The translations under genes and the position numbers were made by a program. From Sedimentitalea xiamensis (GTDB lineage Bacteria; Pseudomonadota; Alphaproteobacteria; Rhodobacterales; Rhodobacteraceae): 47,862 nucleotides of DNA. Below are positions 25,390 through 36,825 of the stretch, piece after piece (within the stretch, counting starts at the first letter, position 1; each line of letters begins with the position of its first letter). The stretch spans positions 1 through 47,862 of the forward strand of contig NZ_JASNJE010000034.1 of the NCBI RefSeq assembly GCF_030164465.1, read 5' to 3'. The notes below the pieces were generated by a model. That model saw nothing but the letters and a program-made list of their open reading frames with translations. It had not been told where the DNA came from and searched no databases.

Positions 25390-25431
25390 TTGATCCACGT
25401 CAATGTCGGGACGCTCCGTGCGCCCTACAAC
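25390..25431 (+). promoter_or_regulatory. FNR-like box with -10, promoter of RND operon
   Basis: TTGATCCACGTCAA (25390-25403) matches the FNR/FnrL consensus TTGAT-N4-ATCAA at 9 of 10 fixed bases. TACAAC (25426-25431) is a reasonable -10. A transcript starting about 25438 would put the box at -41.5, the class II activator position. The rest of the 392-base gap (25147-25538) has only the hairpins of the divergent peptide operon and no gene. Oxygen control of the efflux genes is inference. Confidence 0.5.
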
Positions 25432-25538
25432 TGCCAGAAATTGAATGTCTTATGTCCCGTCTGCTAGACTTCAGGAGATTCGGCCAGGACGTGCTGCGGG
25501 ACACCTTTCCCGGCACGGCACAAGAAGGAGCAACAACA

Positions 25539-26508
25539 GTGCGATTTTCCGGCATCGCGGCCCTGCTGGTCGCGTTCCTTCCGTGTCTGGCCTGGGCGCA
25601 GGAACAGCACGTCGTGCAATCGGTCCCGCTGGCCGACTGGAAGGCGGTCTATGGACGGATCGAGGCGCGTCACCGCATTCCCGCGCGCGCGCGGCTTGGC
25701 GGCACGCTTGTTCAACTTGATGTCACGGAGGGCGACGAGGTCGGCGCCGGTCAGAACCTGGCGAGGATCGTCGACGAGAAACTGGATTTTCAGCTGGCCG
25801 CCGTGGACGCCGAATTGCAGGTGGTCGATTCTCAGCTCGGCAATGCCCGCACCGAACTGACGCGGGGCGAAGAACTGCTTGAGCGTGGCGTGACGACGGC
25901 CCAGCGTCTGGACGGGTTGCGCACCCAGGTCGACGTGCTGGCCAACCAGATGGATTCCCTGCGCGCGCGGCGCCACGTGATCGAACAGCAGGCCGCAGAA
26001 GGATCGGTACTGTCGCCGCTGGACGGGCGGGTCCTGGATGTCCCTGTGGCGGTTGGCGCGGTGGTACTTCCCGGCGAAGTCGTCGCGATGATCGGCGGAG
26101 GCGGTTTCTTCCTCCGGCTGGCCGTTCCGGAACGCCACGCCACCGCCTTGGAAAAGGACGCCATGATCCAGATCGAGGAATCCGGCGTGATCCAATTGGG
26201 CAGGCTGGAACGCATCTATCCTGAAATCGAAGGCGGGCGCGTCGTCGCCGACGTCGAAGTATCCGGTCTCAGCGACGTTTTCGTCGGAAAACGGGTTCTG
26301 GTCCGCCTGCCGGTCGGGGAACGATCGGCCATCGTCATTCCTGCCGGCTTTGTCGCGACCCGCGGGGGGCTGGATTTCGTCACTATTCGGACCGACGCCG
26401 GCGAGGAGCATCGCACGGTGCTGCTGGGCCAGCCGCACCGGCTGAACGACATCGACATGGTTGAAGTCGTCTCTGGCCTGTCCGAAGGCGAAACGCTGGT
26501 TGCCACCG

Positions 26509-26516
<8 letters not shown>
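25539..26516 (+). CDS. RND efflux periplasmic adaptor (membrane fusion protein)
   Basis: 325 residues from GTG 25539, with AGAAGGAG 8 bases upstream. A typical signal peptide follows at once (RFSGIAALLVAFLPCLAWAQ). An in-frame ATG at 25452 would bury that signal peptide and is less likely. The product has the HlyD-type layout: a lipoyl half (LGGTLVQLDVTEGDEVGAGQ), a short alpha-helical hairpin (ELLERGVTTAQRLDGLRTQV), the second lipoyl half (GSVLSPLDGRVLDVPVAVGA) and beta-barrel and membrane-proximal domains. It links the RND pump to an outer-membrane channel, which is not encoded here. The end overlaps the pump gene by 8 bases. Confidence 0.88.
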
Positions 26517-29712
<3,196 letters not shown>

Positions 29713-29790
29713 TCCCGGCGGTTGCAATTATCCTGTCGACCCGGTCGAAATCCCTGATAGACACTGTGAAACACACTCAGGGAGGTCCGA

Positions 29791-30750
29791 ATGATCCATT
29801 TTCTGAAACCGCTCGCGGCGGTCGCTTCGGTGGCGGCGCTGCTCGCGACGCCGGTGCTCGCCGAAACGCGCGTCACCTACAAATCCGCGAAAACCGGATC
29901 GTCCTACTATCAGATGGGCGTACAGATCGCCGAGGCGATGAAAGCCGGGACCGGCGGCGACATCATCGTCACGGTCGAGGAAAGCCAGGGCTCGGTGCAG
30001 AACGTGATGGAGGTCAAGGCGCGGGGCGGCGATTATGTCTTTACCACGCCGCCGGCGCTGGTCGGCCTGGCGCAGGGCGGCAAGGCGATGTTCGAAGGCA
30101 AGGGCGACCCGGCCTTTGACGAGATCCGCGCCCTGTTCCCGATCCCTTCGCTGACGATGCATTTCGTGATGTCCAAGGCTTCCGGCGTGACGGATTTCGC
30201 CGGGATGGAAGGCAAGACGATCCTGCTCGGAAAGGGCAGTTTCGGCGCGACCGAGGGCGAGAAATACCTGGGCCTCTTCGGTCTCGAAGGCAAGGTCAAC
30301 ATCGCCGACGTTGAGTTGTCCGGGGCCGTGGCCGCGCTGAAGAACGGGCAGATAGACGGATTCGTGACGGCGGGGTCCTATCCGGCGCCGAACGTGATCG
30401 AGGCGGCGGCCTCCGCCGACGTCACCGTGCTGTCCCTGACGGACGAACAGATCGAAGCCAGCAAGCGCGCGCGGCTGGTCATCCCGGCGGGCACCTATGC
30501 CGGGCAGGACGCGGACATCGTCACCACGTCGCTGCCGGTCGCCGCCTTCACCACCACTAAGATGGATGACGACACGGCCTATGAACTGACCAGAACCTTT
30601 TGGGAAGGCAAGGCCGGACTGGGCCAGGACGCCGCCTGGTGGAATGGCGTGGATCCGGCGCTGCTCGCCACGGTTCCGGTCCGGTTCCATCCCGGCGCGC
30701 AGCGCTATTATGAAGAGGCCGGGATCGCCCTGACCGACGATCAGAAATAG
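29791..30750 (+). CDS. TAXI family TRAP transporter solute-binding protein
   Basis: 319 residues, AGGGAGG about 5 bases before the ATG, and a signal peptide ending VLAET near residue 25. The TAXI core is clear: YKSAKTGSSYYQMGVQIAEA, ITVEESQGSVQNVMEVKARG-type segment, GKTILLGKGSFGATEGEKYL and GFVTAGSYPAPNVIEAAASA. It captures an organic acid or similar solute in the periplasm for the fused permease that follows. The spacing is 71 bases with a hairpin between, a usual device to make more binding protein than permease. The ligand is unknown. Confidence 0.88.
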   Translation: MIHFLKPLAAVASVAALLATPVLAETRVTYKSAKTGSSYYQMGVQIAEAMKAGTGGDIIVTVEESQGSVQNVMEVKARGGDYVFTTPPALVGLAQGGKAMFEGKGDPAFDEIRALFPIPSLTMHFVMSKASGVTDFAGMEGKTILLGKGSFGATEGEKYLGLFGLEGKVNIADVELSGAVAALKNGQIDGFVTAGSYPAPNVIEAAASADVTVLSLTDEQIEASKRARLVIPAGTYAGQDADIVTTSLPVAAFTTTKMDDDTAYELTRTFWEGKAGLGQDAAWWNGVDPALLATVPVRFHPGAQRYYEEAGIALTDDQK

Positions 30751-30775
30751 CCATTGCCGGATTGGCAAACACGGC

Positions 30776-30799
30776 GACCGGGCCTGTCGCGGCCCGGTC
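30776..30799 (+). terminator. Intercistronic hairpin in the TRAP operon
   Basis: GACCGGGCC (30776-30784) pairs perfectly with GGCCCGGTC (30791-30799), loop TGTCGC, followed by CTTTG. It is a partial terminator or mRNA-stabilising stem between the abundant binding protein gene and the permease gene. Confidence 0.6.
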
Positions 30800-30821
30800 C
30801 TTTGCGACCGAAGGGTGACTC

Positions 30822-32606
30822 ATGACCGATGCGTCCGCCGCAAGCCGGTTCCGGCCGGCCTGGCTGCTGCTCGCGGCGGCGCTGGTGATCTATCACATCG
30901 GTCTGGTCTTCTGGGGCCTGGTGCCGAACCTCGTGAGCCGGCCTCTCCACCTGGTTTTCATCCTGCCTTGGGTATTTATTTACGGAGCCAAGACATGGGC
31001 GCGGCTTGTGTCCGGCGCGGTGCTGGCCGGTGCGGGCGTTCTGGCGGCGCTCTGGATCGCGGTCAGCCATGACGCTCTGAGTGATCAGTACGGGTTCCTG
31101 GAGAACCGGTTTCAAATCGGGATCGCCGTGGTGCTGCTGGTCTGCGTGGTCGAGGCGGCCCGGCGCGCGATCGGCTGGCCCTTGCCTTTGGTCGCCGTCG
31201 CAGCGCTGGCCTACGCACTGCTCGGGCAGCACATTCCCGGCGAATTCGGTCATTCCGGCACACCGCTGAAAAGCTTTCTCGGCACCATGACCATTGCCGA
31301 AGGCGGGATCTGGGGCAGTCTCACGGCGGTTTCCGTCGGTGTCGTGTCAATCTTCGTCATCTTCGGCGCGGTCCTCAATGCGGGCGAGGCCGGGCAGGGC
31401 TTCATGAATGCCGCCGCCGCTGCGGCCGGGCATCTCAAGGGGGGCGCGGCCAAGGTGTCGGTCATCTCGTCGGCCCTGTTCGGGTCGATTTCCGGCTCCG
31501 CCTCGGCCAATGTCGCCTCGACCGGGGCGATCACCCTGCCGGCCATGGTCCGGCTCGGCTATCCGAAACGGCTGGCCGGCGCGGTCGAGGCGGTGGCAAG
31601 CTCGGGCGGGCAGATCATGCCGCCGCTGATGGGGGCGGGGGCCTTCGTCATGGTCGAACTGACCGGCGTGCCCTACACCGGGATCATGGCCGCGGCGGTG
31701 CTTCCGGCGGTTCTGTATTTCTTCGCAGTCTGGGTCGGGATCAACGCCTATGCCAGCCGTTTCGACCTGCGCGGGATCGACCGGGACGATCGCCCGCCGG
31801 GGCGGGACGTGCTGATCACCTCGGCCTTTTTCCTGGTGCCCTTCACGGTGCTGCTGTGGGGCATGTTCGGCGGCGGTTTCACGCCGCAATACGCGGCCTG
31901 TCTCGCGATCCTGGCCGGGGCGGTGCTGCTGGTCTTCGGCAGGGGCGGGGTGTGTTCCCCGGAGCGGATCGCGCAACGCCTGTTCTCCGCCCTGCTGAAC
32001 GCCGCGCGGCAGATCGCCATGATCGCGTCGATCATCTTTTGCGCCTCGATCATCATCGGGGTGCTGTCGATCACCGGTCTCGGGGTCAAGATCACCTCTC
32101 TGATCCTGTCCGGATCGGGCGGGATGCTGTGGCCGACGCTGCTGCTGACGGCGATGGCCTGTCTCGTTCTGGGCATGGAGGTCCCGACGACCGCGGCCTA
32201 TGTGATCTGCGTTTCGGTGGCCGGCCCGGCGCTGATCCAGCAGGGGCTGGAACCGTTGCAGGCACATCTCTTCGTGTTCTGGTTCGCGCTTCTGTCCACC
32301 ATCACGCCGCCGGTCTGCGGCGCGGTCTTCATCGCCGCCGGCATGATCGAAGAGAACTGGATCAAGGTCGCGCTCACGGCGATGGCGCTTGGCGTCGGGC
32401 TCTACGTGATCCCGCTCGGCATGATCGCCAATCCGAACGTGCTGCGGATCGCGGAAGATCCGATGATGGCGATTTTCGCCTTCCTGCGGCTGGCCCTGGG
32501 ACTGTGGATGCTGAGCTACGGTCTGATCGCCGTGCGGGCCGTCCTTCCGAAACTGGCGCTTGGGGCCGCCGGGATTGCTGCCGCCATGTCCGGCGTCTGG
32601 CTCTGA
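30822..32606 (+). CDS. TAXI TRAP transporter fused permease
   Basis: 594 residues with some 16-18 hydrophobic helices, the fused small (DctQ-like) and large (DctM-like) subunits of TAXI systems. The first four helices (to about residue 120) are the small part. The large part has FGSISGSASANVASTGAITL, then GYPKRLAGAVEAVASSGGQI followed by MPPLMGAGAFVMVE, and late MACLVLGMEVPTTAAYVICV and TITPPVCGAVFIAAGMIEEN. These are the two substrate/sodium-binding halves of TRAP_fused permeases. Transport is driven by a sodium or proton gradient. It works with the binding protein encoded upstream. Confidence 0.9.
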   Translation: MTDASAASRFRPAWLLLAAALVIYHIGLVFWGLVPNLVSRPLHLVFILPWVFIYGAKTWARLVSGAVLAGAGVLAALWIAVSHDALSDQYGFLENRFQIGIAVVLLVCVVEAARRAIGWPLPLVAVAALAYALLGQHIPGEFGHSGTPLKSFLGTMTIAEGGIWGSLTAVSVGVVSIFVIFGAVLNAGEAGQGFMNAAAAAAGHLKGGAAKVSVISSALFGSISGSASANVASTGAITLPAMVRLGYPKRLAGAVEAVASSGGQIMPPLMGAGAFVMVELTGVPYTGIMAAAVLPAVLYFFAVWVGINAYASRFDLRGIDRDDRPPGRDVLITSAFFLVPFTVLLWGMFGGGFTPQYAACLAILAGAVLLVFGRGGVCSPERIAQRLFSALLNAARQIAMIASIIFCASIIIGVLSITGLGVKITSLILSGSGGMLWPTLLLTAMACLVLGMEVPTTAAYVICVSVAGPALIQQGLEPLQAHLFVFWFALLSTITPPVCGAVFIAAGMIEENWIKVALTAMALGVGLYVIPLGMIANPNVLRIAEDPMMAIFAFLRLALGLWMLSYGLIAVRAVLPKLALGAAGIAAAMSGVWL

Positions 32607-32617
32607 AGGTTTTCGAA

Positions 32618-32636
32618 CGGGCGGTTTCATCGCCCG
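32618..32636 (+). terminator. Hairpin after the TRAP permease gene
   Basis: CGGGCG (32618-32623) pairs with CGCCCG (32631-32636), loop GTTTCAT. There is no T-run, so it is a weak terminator candidate between the permease gene and the lyase-family gene. Confidence 0.35.
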
Positions 32637-32686
32637 CCGATGCGGTCTAGGGTCGATCCGAAAACGCCCTCTGTCGGGAGTCACGG

Positions 32687-33556
32687 ATGACACCACCGCA
32701 AACGCTGCGCGCCCTGCTGGCGCAGGATAAACTTCACGTCATGCCCTGCTGTTTTGACGCCCTCTCGGCCAGGCTGGTCCAGCAGGCGGGGTTCGACATG
32801 ACCTTCATGTCGGGCTTCGCGGCCTCCGCGTCGCGGATCGGCGCGCCGGATCTGGGGTTGATGTCCTACGGCGAAGTTCTGGACAGTGCCCGCAACATCC
32901 GCGACGCGGTGTCCATTCCGCTGCTCGCGGACGGCGACACCGGTTACGGCAACGCGATGAATGTGCGCCGGACGGTGCAGGGGTTCTCGCGCGCCGGATG
33001 CGCCGCCGTGATGATTGAAGATCAACTGGCCCCAAAGCGTTGCGGCCATACGCCGGGCAAGGCCGTTGTCGGGCGCGACGAGGCGTTCGACCGGATCCGG
33101 GCCGCCGTGGACGCGCGGGCCGACGATGACATCCTGATCCTCGCGCGCACCGATGCCCGGCACGACCACGGTCTGGCAGAGGCGATCGACCGCGCCGCCC
33201 GTTTCCACGAACTGGGTGCGGACATCCTGTTCGTGGAGGCCCCGCGGACAGAGGCCGAAATGCGCAGCATCTGTGCCAGTTTGCCCGGCCCGAAGATGGC
33301 GAATGTCCTGGAAGGCGGGCAAACCCCGGTTCTGAGCCACGCGGCGCTGCGCGACATCGGCTTCGCCATCGCCGCCTATCCTCTGACACTGATGGCGGCG
33401 GCGATGCAGGCGATGACCGGAGTCCTGGCCGCCCTGGCTCAGGACAGCCCGCGCGACGAGGTATTGATGGATTTTACCGAACTGCGCCGCCGGATCGGGT
33501 TCGATACCTATTACGCGGACTCCGCCGCTTATGCGTCCACCGGGCGAAACCCGTGA
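32687..33556 (+). CDS. Isocitrate lyase/PEP mutase family protein
   Basis: 289 residues forming a single TIM barrel of the PEP mutase/isocitrate lyase superfamily. Visible motifs: MSGFAASASRIGAPDLGLMS (substrate-binding loop), ADGDTGYGNA with the Mg-binding aspartates, IEDQ, and the active-site loop KRCGH (118-121 plus preceding K117) with its catalytic cysteine. The KRCGH loop is typical of 2-methylisocitrate lyase-like and oxaloacetate decarboxylase-like members, which make or break a C-C bond beside a carboxylate. The exact substrate is not predictable. It follows the TRAP permease by 80 bases on the same strand and may use the acid that the transporter imports (inference). GGGAG precedes the ATG. 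Confidence 0.85.
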   Translation: MTPPQTLRALLAQDKLHVMPCCFDALSARLVQQAGFDMTFMSGFAASASRIGAPDLGLMSYGEVLDSARNIRDAVSIPLLADGDTGYGNAMNVRRTVQGFSRAGCAAVMIEDQLAPKRCGHTPGKAVVGRDEAFDRIRAAVDARADDDILILARTDARHDHGLAEAIDRAARFHELGADILFVEAPRTEAEMRSICASLPGPKMANVLEGGQTPVLSHAALRDIGFAIAAYPLTLMAAAMQAMTGVLAALAQDSPRDEVLMDFTELRRRIGFDTYYADSAAYASTGRNP

Positions 33557-33570
33557 CGCCACGCGGCAAT

Positions 33571-33617
33571 CTAGACTTTGGGCTAGGTGGCTTTCGGGGG
33601 TGGTCGTCGGCACAGTG
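33571..33617 (+). promoter_or_regulatory. Predicted regulator site 1 and -10 of the MoxR operon
   Basis: CTAGACTTTGGGCTAGG (33571-33587) is an imperfect inverted repeat. It agrees at 12 of 17 bases with the repeat at 45849-45865, and in both the sequence ACAGTG begins exactly 41 bases after the first base of the motif (here 33612-33617). Predicted transcript start is about 33620, which puts the repeat centre near -41. The gene starts at TTG 33669. Binding by the LuxR-type regulator encoded at 39744 is inference. Confidence 0.5.
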
Positions 33618-33668
33618 CGTTTGAGACTGTCGTGCGGCGGCGGTCAGGCCGGATTTGGGAGGAACGAT

Positions 33669-34628
33669 TTGGCCCAATTGCATGCCACCCATGCGGCGGC
33701 CAAAGTGGCGGAACTCGGGACAACGCTGTCGCAGGGGCTGATCGGCAGCGATCTTCTGATCGAACGCCTGTTGATCGGCGTGCTGACCGGCGGGCACCTG
33801 TTGATCGAGGGTGCGCCGGGACTGGCCAAGACCCGTGCGGTCAAGCTGCTCAGCGCGGGAATCACCGGGGACTTCTCGCGTATCCAGTGCACGCCCGATC
33901 TTCTGCCCTCCGACCTGACCGGAACCGATGTCTACAATCCCGAAACGGGGCTTTTCGGGTTTTCCAGGGGGCCGGTGTTTCACACGATGGTCCTCGTGGA
34001 TGAAATCAACCGCGCGCCGCCAAAGGTGCAGTCGGCGCTTCTCGAGGCCATGGCCGAACGCCAGGTCACGAGCGGCGGCGTGACCCATCCCTTGCCCGAT
34101 CCGTTTCTCGTCGTCGCCACGCAGAACTCGATCGAACACGAAGGCACCTTTCCGCTGCCCGAGGCCCAGCTTGACCGGTTCCTGCTTCATGTGCAGTTGA
34201 CGCTGCCCGATCTCGCGACGGAGCGCCGTATCCTGGACCTGGTGGAAACCGAACAGCGCGACGGACCGGCATTGTCCGATCCGATCGGCCTGGATGTGAT
34301 CCACGCGGCCAAGGCGCAGGTCGGCTCCATCCACCTGTCGCCGGCGCTGCGGGACTATATCGTCCGGATTGTCATGGCGACGCGGGGGCCGCCGTTTTCG
34401 GATGACATCGAACATGCGGTGTCGCCGCGCGGTTCGCTGTCGCTTGCGGCCGCCGCACGGGCGCGCGCCTATCTGCACGGGCGCGATCACGCGCTGCCCG
34501 AAGATGTCCAGGCGGTCGCCGCCGATGCGCTCGCCCACAGGATGTCGCTGAGCTGGAAAGCGACCTCGCAGGGTCGCACCCCACGCGACGTGATCGCGGG
34601 GATTCTGGCGGCGACAGACCCGCTCTGA
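33669..34628 (+). CDS. moxR: MoxR-type AAA ATPase
   Basis: 319 residues from a TTG start at 33669, with GGGAGGA 5 bases upstream. The frame is open further back, but no start there has a ribosome-binding site. Walker A GAPGLAKT (48-55), Walker B VLVDEINRAP, sensor VVATQN and the arginine-finger region EAQLDRF are all present. MoxR ATPases act with vWA proteins as chaperones that mature metalloenzymes, classically methanol dehydrogenase (mxaR of the mxa cluster). It heads a seven-gene overlapping operon with a DUF58 protein, two vWA proteins, a TPR protein and a BatD-like protein. Placement in a quinoprotein locus makes the methanol-dehydrogenase role the best guess. Its stop overlaps the next ATG by one base. 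Confidence 0.88.
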   Translation: MAQLHATHAAAKVAELGTTLSQGLIGSDLLIERLLIGVLTGGHLLIEGAPGLAKTRAVKLLSAGITGDFSRIQCTPDLLPSDLTGTDVYNPETGLFGFSRGPVFHTMVLVDEINRAPPKVQSALLEAMAERQVTSGGVTHPLPDPFLVVATQNSIEHEGTFPLPEAQLDRFLLHVQLTLPDLATERRILDLVETEQRDGPALSDPIGLDVIHAAKAQVGSIHLSPALRDYIVRIVMATRGPPFSDDIEHAVSPRGSLSLAAAARARAYLHGRDHALPEDVQAVAADALAHRMSLSWKATSQGRTPRDVIAGILAATDPL

Positions 34629-35506
34629 TGTCGGACGCGGCGGCTAGGGATGGCGTGACAGTCACCGCGGAGCGGCTGATCGCCCTGCGCCATCTGCTGA
34701 TCGAGGCGCAACGGGACGTGACCGTCAGCGCCTTGCCCGGCGGTTTTGCCATCGCGCGGCGCGGCAACGGCCAGGTGATCGCCGACAGCCGGCTTTATAT
34801 CCAGGGGGACGACATTCGCCATGTCGACCGCGGCGCCACCGCCAGGACCGGCGAACTGCATGTCCGGACCTTCCACGAAGAACGGGACCGGGTCTGTTTT
34901 CTCGTCGCTGATTTCAGGCCCTGCATGCTGTGGGGCCTGCGGCGCGCGCTGTGGTCGGTGGCGGCGGCGGAGGCGCTGGCGTGGCTCGGCTGGCAGACCG
35001 TCGAAACCGGCGGCCGGGTCGGTCTTCTGGCCGTGACCGGGGGGGATCGGATCCATATCCCGTCGCGCGGTCGGGTGCGCGGCATGCTGGGCGTGATCGG
35101 CGGCCTCGTGCGCGCCCATGACATCGCGATGTCCGAAACCCGGCAGGGAATGCAAAGCCCGCCGCTCGACCGCGCCCTGTCGGGGCTGGATCGTCTGGTG
35201 CCGCGCGGGTCCGAGATGATCCTGGCCAGCGCGCTGGACACCTGCGGGGACGGGTTCGCCGACCTGATCGGCGACCTGTCCCGCCGGCGCAGGACGCGGA
35301 TCATCCGTGTCGGCGACCGCGATCTCGATCGTCTGCCCGCCGGCTCCTACCCGGTCACCGGCCCGGACGGTGTCACGACGCGCATCCGCTATGGCGGGCG
35401 CATGGCCGCCGCGCCGTCGGAGCAAGAAGAGATCGACGGCTGCACCTTTCATGACCTGGATGCGGCAGCCGAACTGCCGCAGGGCTTGCAGGATCGGATT
35501 GCCTGA
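34628..35506 (+). CDS. DUF58 domain-containing protein (MxaS-like)
   Basis: 292 residues, ATG overlapping the MoxR stop (TGATG). The DUF58 block is recognisable as DDIRHVDRGATARTGELHVR, then TFHEERDRVCFLVADFRPCM. This is a vWA-related fold with a degenerate metal site. Position 2 after moxR matches mxaS in mxaRSACKL clusters and the DUF58 gene in bat operons. It probably works as an adaptor for the MoxR ATPase at the inner membrane. No signal peptide or strong membrane segment is seen in this copy. Confidence 0.8.
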   Translation: MSDAAARDGVTVTAERLIALRHLLIEAQRDVTVSALPGGFAIARRGNGQVIADSRLYIQGDDIRHVDRGATARTGELHVRTFHEERDRVCFLVADFRPCMLWGLRRALWSVAAAEALAWLGWQTVETGGRVGLLAVTGGDRIHIPSRGRVRGMLGVIGGLVRAHDIAMSETRQGMQSPPLDRALSGLDRLVPRGSEMILASALDTCGDGFADLIGDLSRRRRTRIIRVGDRDLDRLPAGSYPVTGPDGVTTRIRYGGRMAAAPSEQEEIDGCTFHDLDAAAELPQGLQDRIA

Positions 35507-35507
35507 G

Positions 35508-35882
35508 ATGGTCGACGGTGCCGTTACACATGACGATCTTATTGCTGGCCTGCATGGATTGCGATTGCCGGAAACGGCGGCTGGCGGAACGGTCGCGGAT
35601 GTCGTGGTCGCCGTGGCGCTCGGGCTGATCCTGGCGCTGGTGGTCGCGGCGCTGCTGTCGCCGGTTCTTGCGCGCGAAACCCGCCCGGACCGGGTGCCGG
35701 ACCTGGAAGACAGGCTGCGCGACCTGCGGGATCTGCCGGACGAGGACCGCGCGGTGCGGCTTCTGCACCTTCTGGCGGCGCTTGATCCCGATTCGGCGGC
35801 GGAGCTTCGCGGCAGGATCTACCGTGCCGGGGCCTTCCCAGAGAGCGCCGAACTCGAAGACAGGCTGCGCCGGCATGCCTGA
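35508..35882 (+). CDS. DUF4381-like small membrane protein
   Basis: 124 residues from ATG 35508, one base after the previous stop. A short N-terminal part with the pattern LAGLHGLRLPE precedes one membrane helix (VADVVVAVALGLILALVVAA). A charged, helical cytoplasmic tail follows (PDLEDRLRDLRDLPDEDRAV, then RLLHLLAAL). The plan 'short lead, one helix, cytoplasmic helical tail' is that of DUF4381 proteins, which sit between DUF58 and vWA genes in MoxR operons. Its end overlaps the start of the first vWA gene (35875-35882). Its job in the complex is unknown. Confidence 0.7.
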   Translation: MVDGAVTHDDLIAGLHGLRLPETAAGGTVADVVVAVALGLILALVVAALLSPVLARETRPDRVPDLEDRLRDLRDLPDEDRAVRLLHLLAALDPDSAAELRGRIYRAGAFPESAELEDRLRRHA

Positions 35883-36825
35883 GTTCGCGACCCCCTGGGC
35901 CTTCGTGCTGCTCGCGGTTCCGGTTCTGGTGACACGTCTGGCCTCTGCGCGGCGATCCACCGGCGCGGGGCTGGTGGTGCCCGCCGGCGTGAAACGCAGG
36001 ATGCTTGCCAGCAGGGCCGCGCAAGGCGGGATCGCGATCCCGCGATATGCTCTGCTCTTCGCCATCTGGGCGCTTCTGGTGATCGCCCTGGCCGGGCCGC
36101 GCCAGATCGCGCCGGTTCAGGGGTTGCCTATATCGGGGCGCGACATGATGCTTGCGCTGGATCTGTCCGGCTCGATGGTTCGGGAGGATTTCCAGCTCGG
36201 GGACCGGACCGTGACCCGGCTCGATGCGCTGAAGGAGGTGGCGGCCGGCTTTGTCCGCAATCGGGGCGGGGACCGGGTGGGGCTCGTCGTCTTCGGCTCC
36301 GATGCCTATGTCGCGGCACCGCTCACCTTCGACGTGCAATCGGTGGCGGAAACAGTCGAGACCATGGTGATCGGCATATCCGGGCGGGCCACGAACATCA
36401 GCGAGGCTCTTGGACTGACCCTGAAGCGGCTCCGGGAATCGGATGCCGAAAGCAGGGTGGTGATCCTGCTTTCGGACGGGGCCAGCAATGCGGGGGAGGC
36501 GACACCGCGCGACGTCGCAAAGCTGGCGGCAGCGATGGGGGTTCGCATTCACACGATCGCGATGGGGCCGAAGGATCTGGAAAGCCATCCGGATGAACGC
36601 GGCGTGGTCGATGCGGCCATGCTGAAGGCCGTCGCCGACCTGGGGAGCGGCGAAATGTTCCGGGTGCGCACGACCGAGGACCTGCGCGCGGTCGCCGAGG
36701 CGATCGACCGTCTGGAACCGACCGCGCGTGCGGGCTTGTCGGCGGAGATCTACCGCGACTTCTGGATCTGGCCCGCGATGCTGGCGGGACTCGGCTGCCT
36801 CTGGCTCGGATGGCGGGCCCCATGA
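35875..36825 (+). CDS. vWA domain membrane protein (BatA/MxaC-like)
   Basis: 316 residues. Two N-terminal helices (FVLLAVPVLVTRLASA; YALLFAIWALLVIALAGP), a vWA domain from about 88 with the complete MIDAS motif DLSGS (96-100), a Thr-containing second site (SGRATNIS) and the acidic third site (LLSDGASNAGE), and one C-terminal helix (FWIWPAMLAGLGCLWLGW). The vWA domain binds a divalent metal and faces the periplasm. In MoxR systems it is thought to guide cofactor or metal insertion into partner enzymes. It overlaps both neighbours by 4-8 bases, consistent with fixed stoichiometry. Confidence 0.85.
   Translation: MPEFATPWAFVLLAVPVLVTRLASARRSTGAGLVVPAGVKRRMLASRAAQGGIAIPRYALLFAIWALLVIALAGPRQIAPVQGLPISGRDMMLALDLSGSMVREDFQLGDRTVTRLDALKEVAAGFVRNRGGDRVGLVVFGSDAYVAAPLTFDVQSVAETVETMVIGISGRATNISEALGLTLKRLRESDAESRVVILLSDGASNAGEATPRDVAKLAAAMGVRIHTIAMGPKDLESHPDERGVVDAAMLKAVADLGSGEMFRVRTTEDLRAVAEAIDRLEPTARAGLSAEIYRDFWIWPAMLAGLGCLWLGWRAP

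Noticed and set aside
25452-25538. Longer start (ATG 25452) for the RND adaptor
   Set aside because: It would place 29 extra residues before a standard signal peptide. GTG 25539 has the AGAAGGAG ribosome-binding site.
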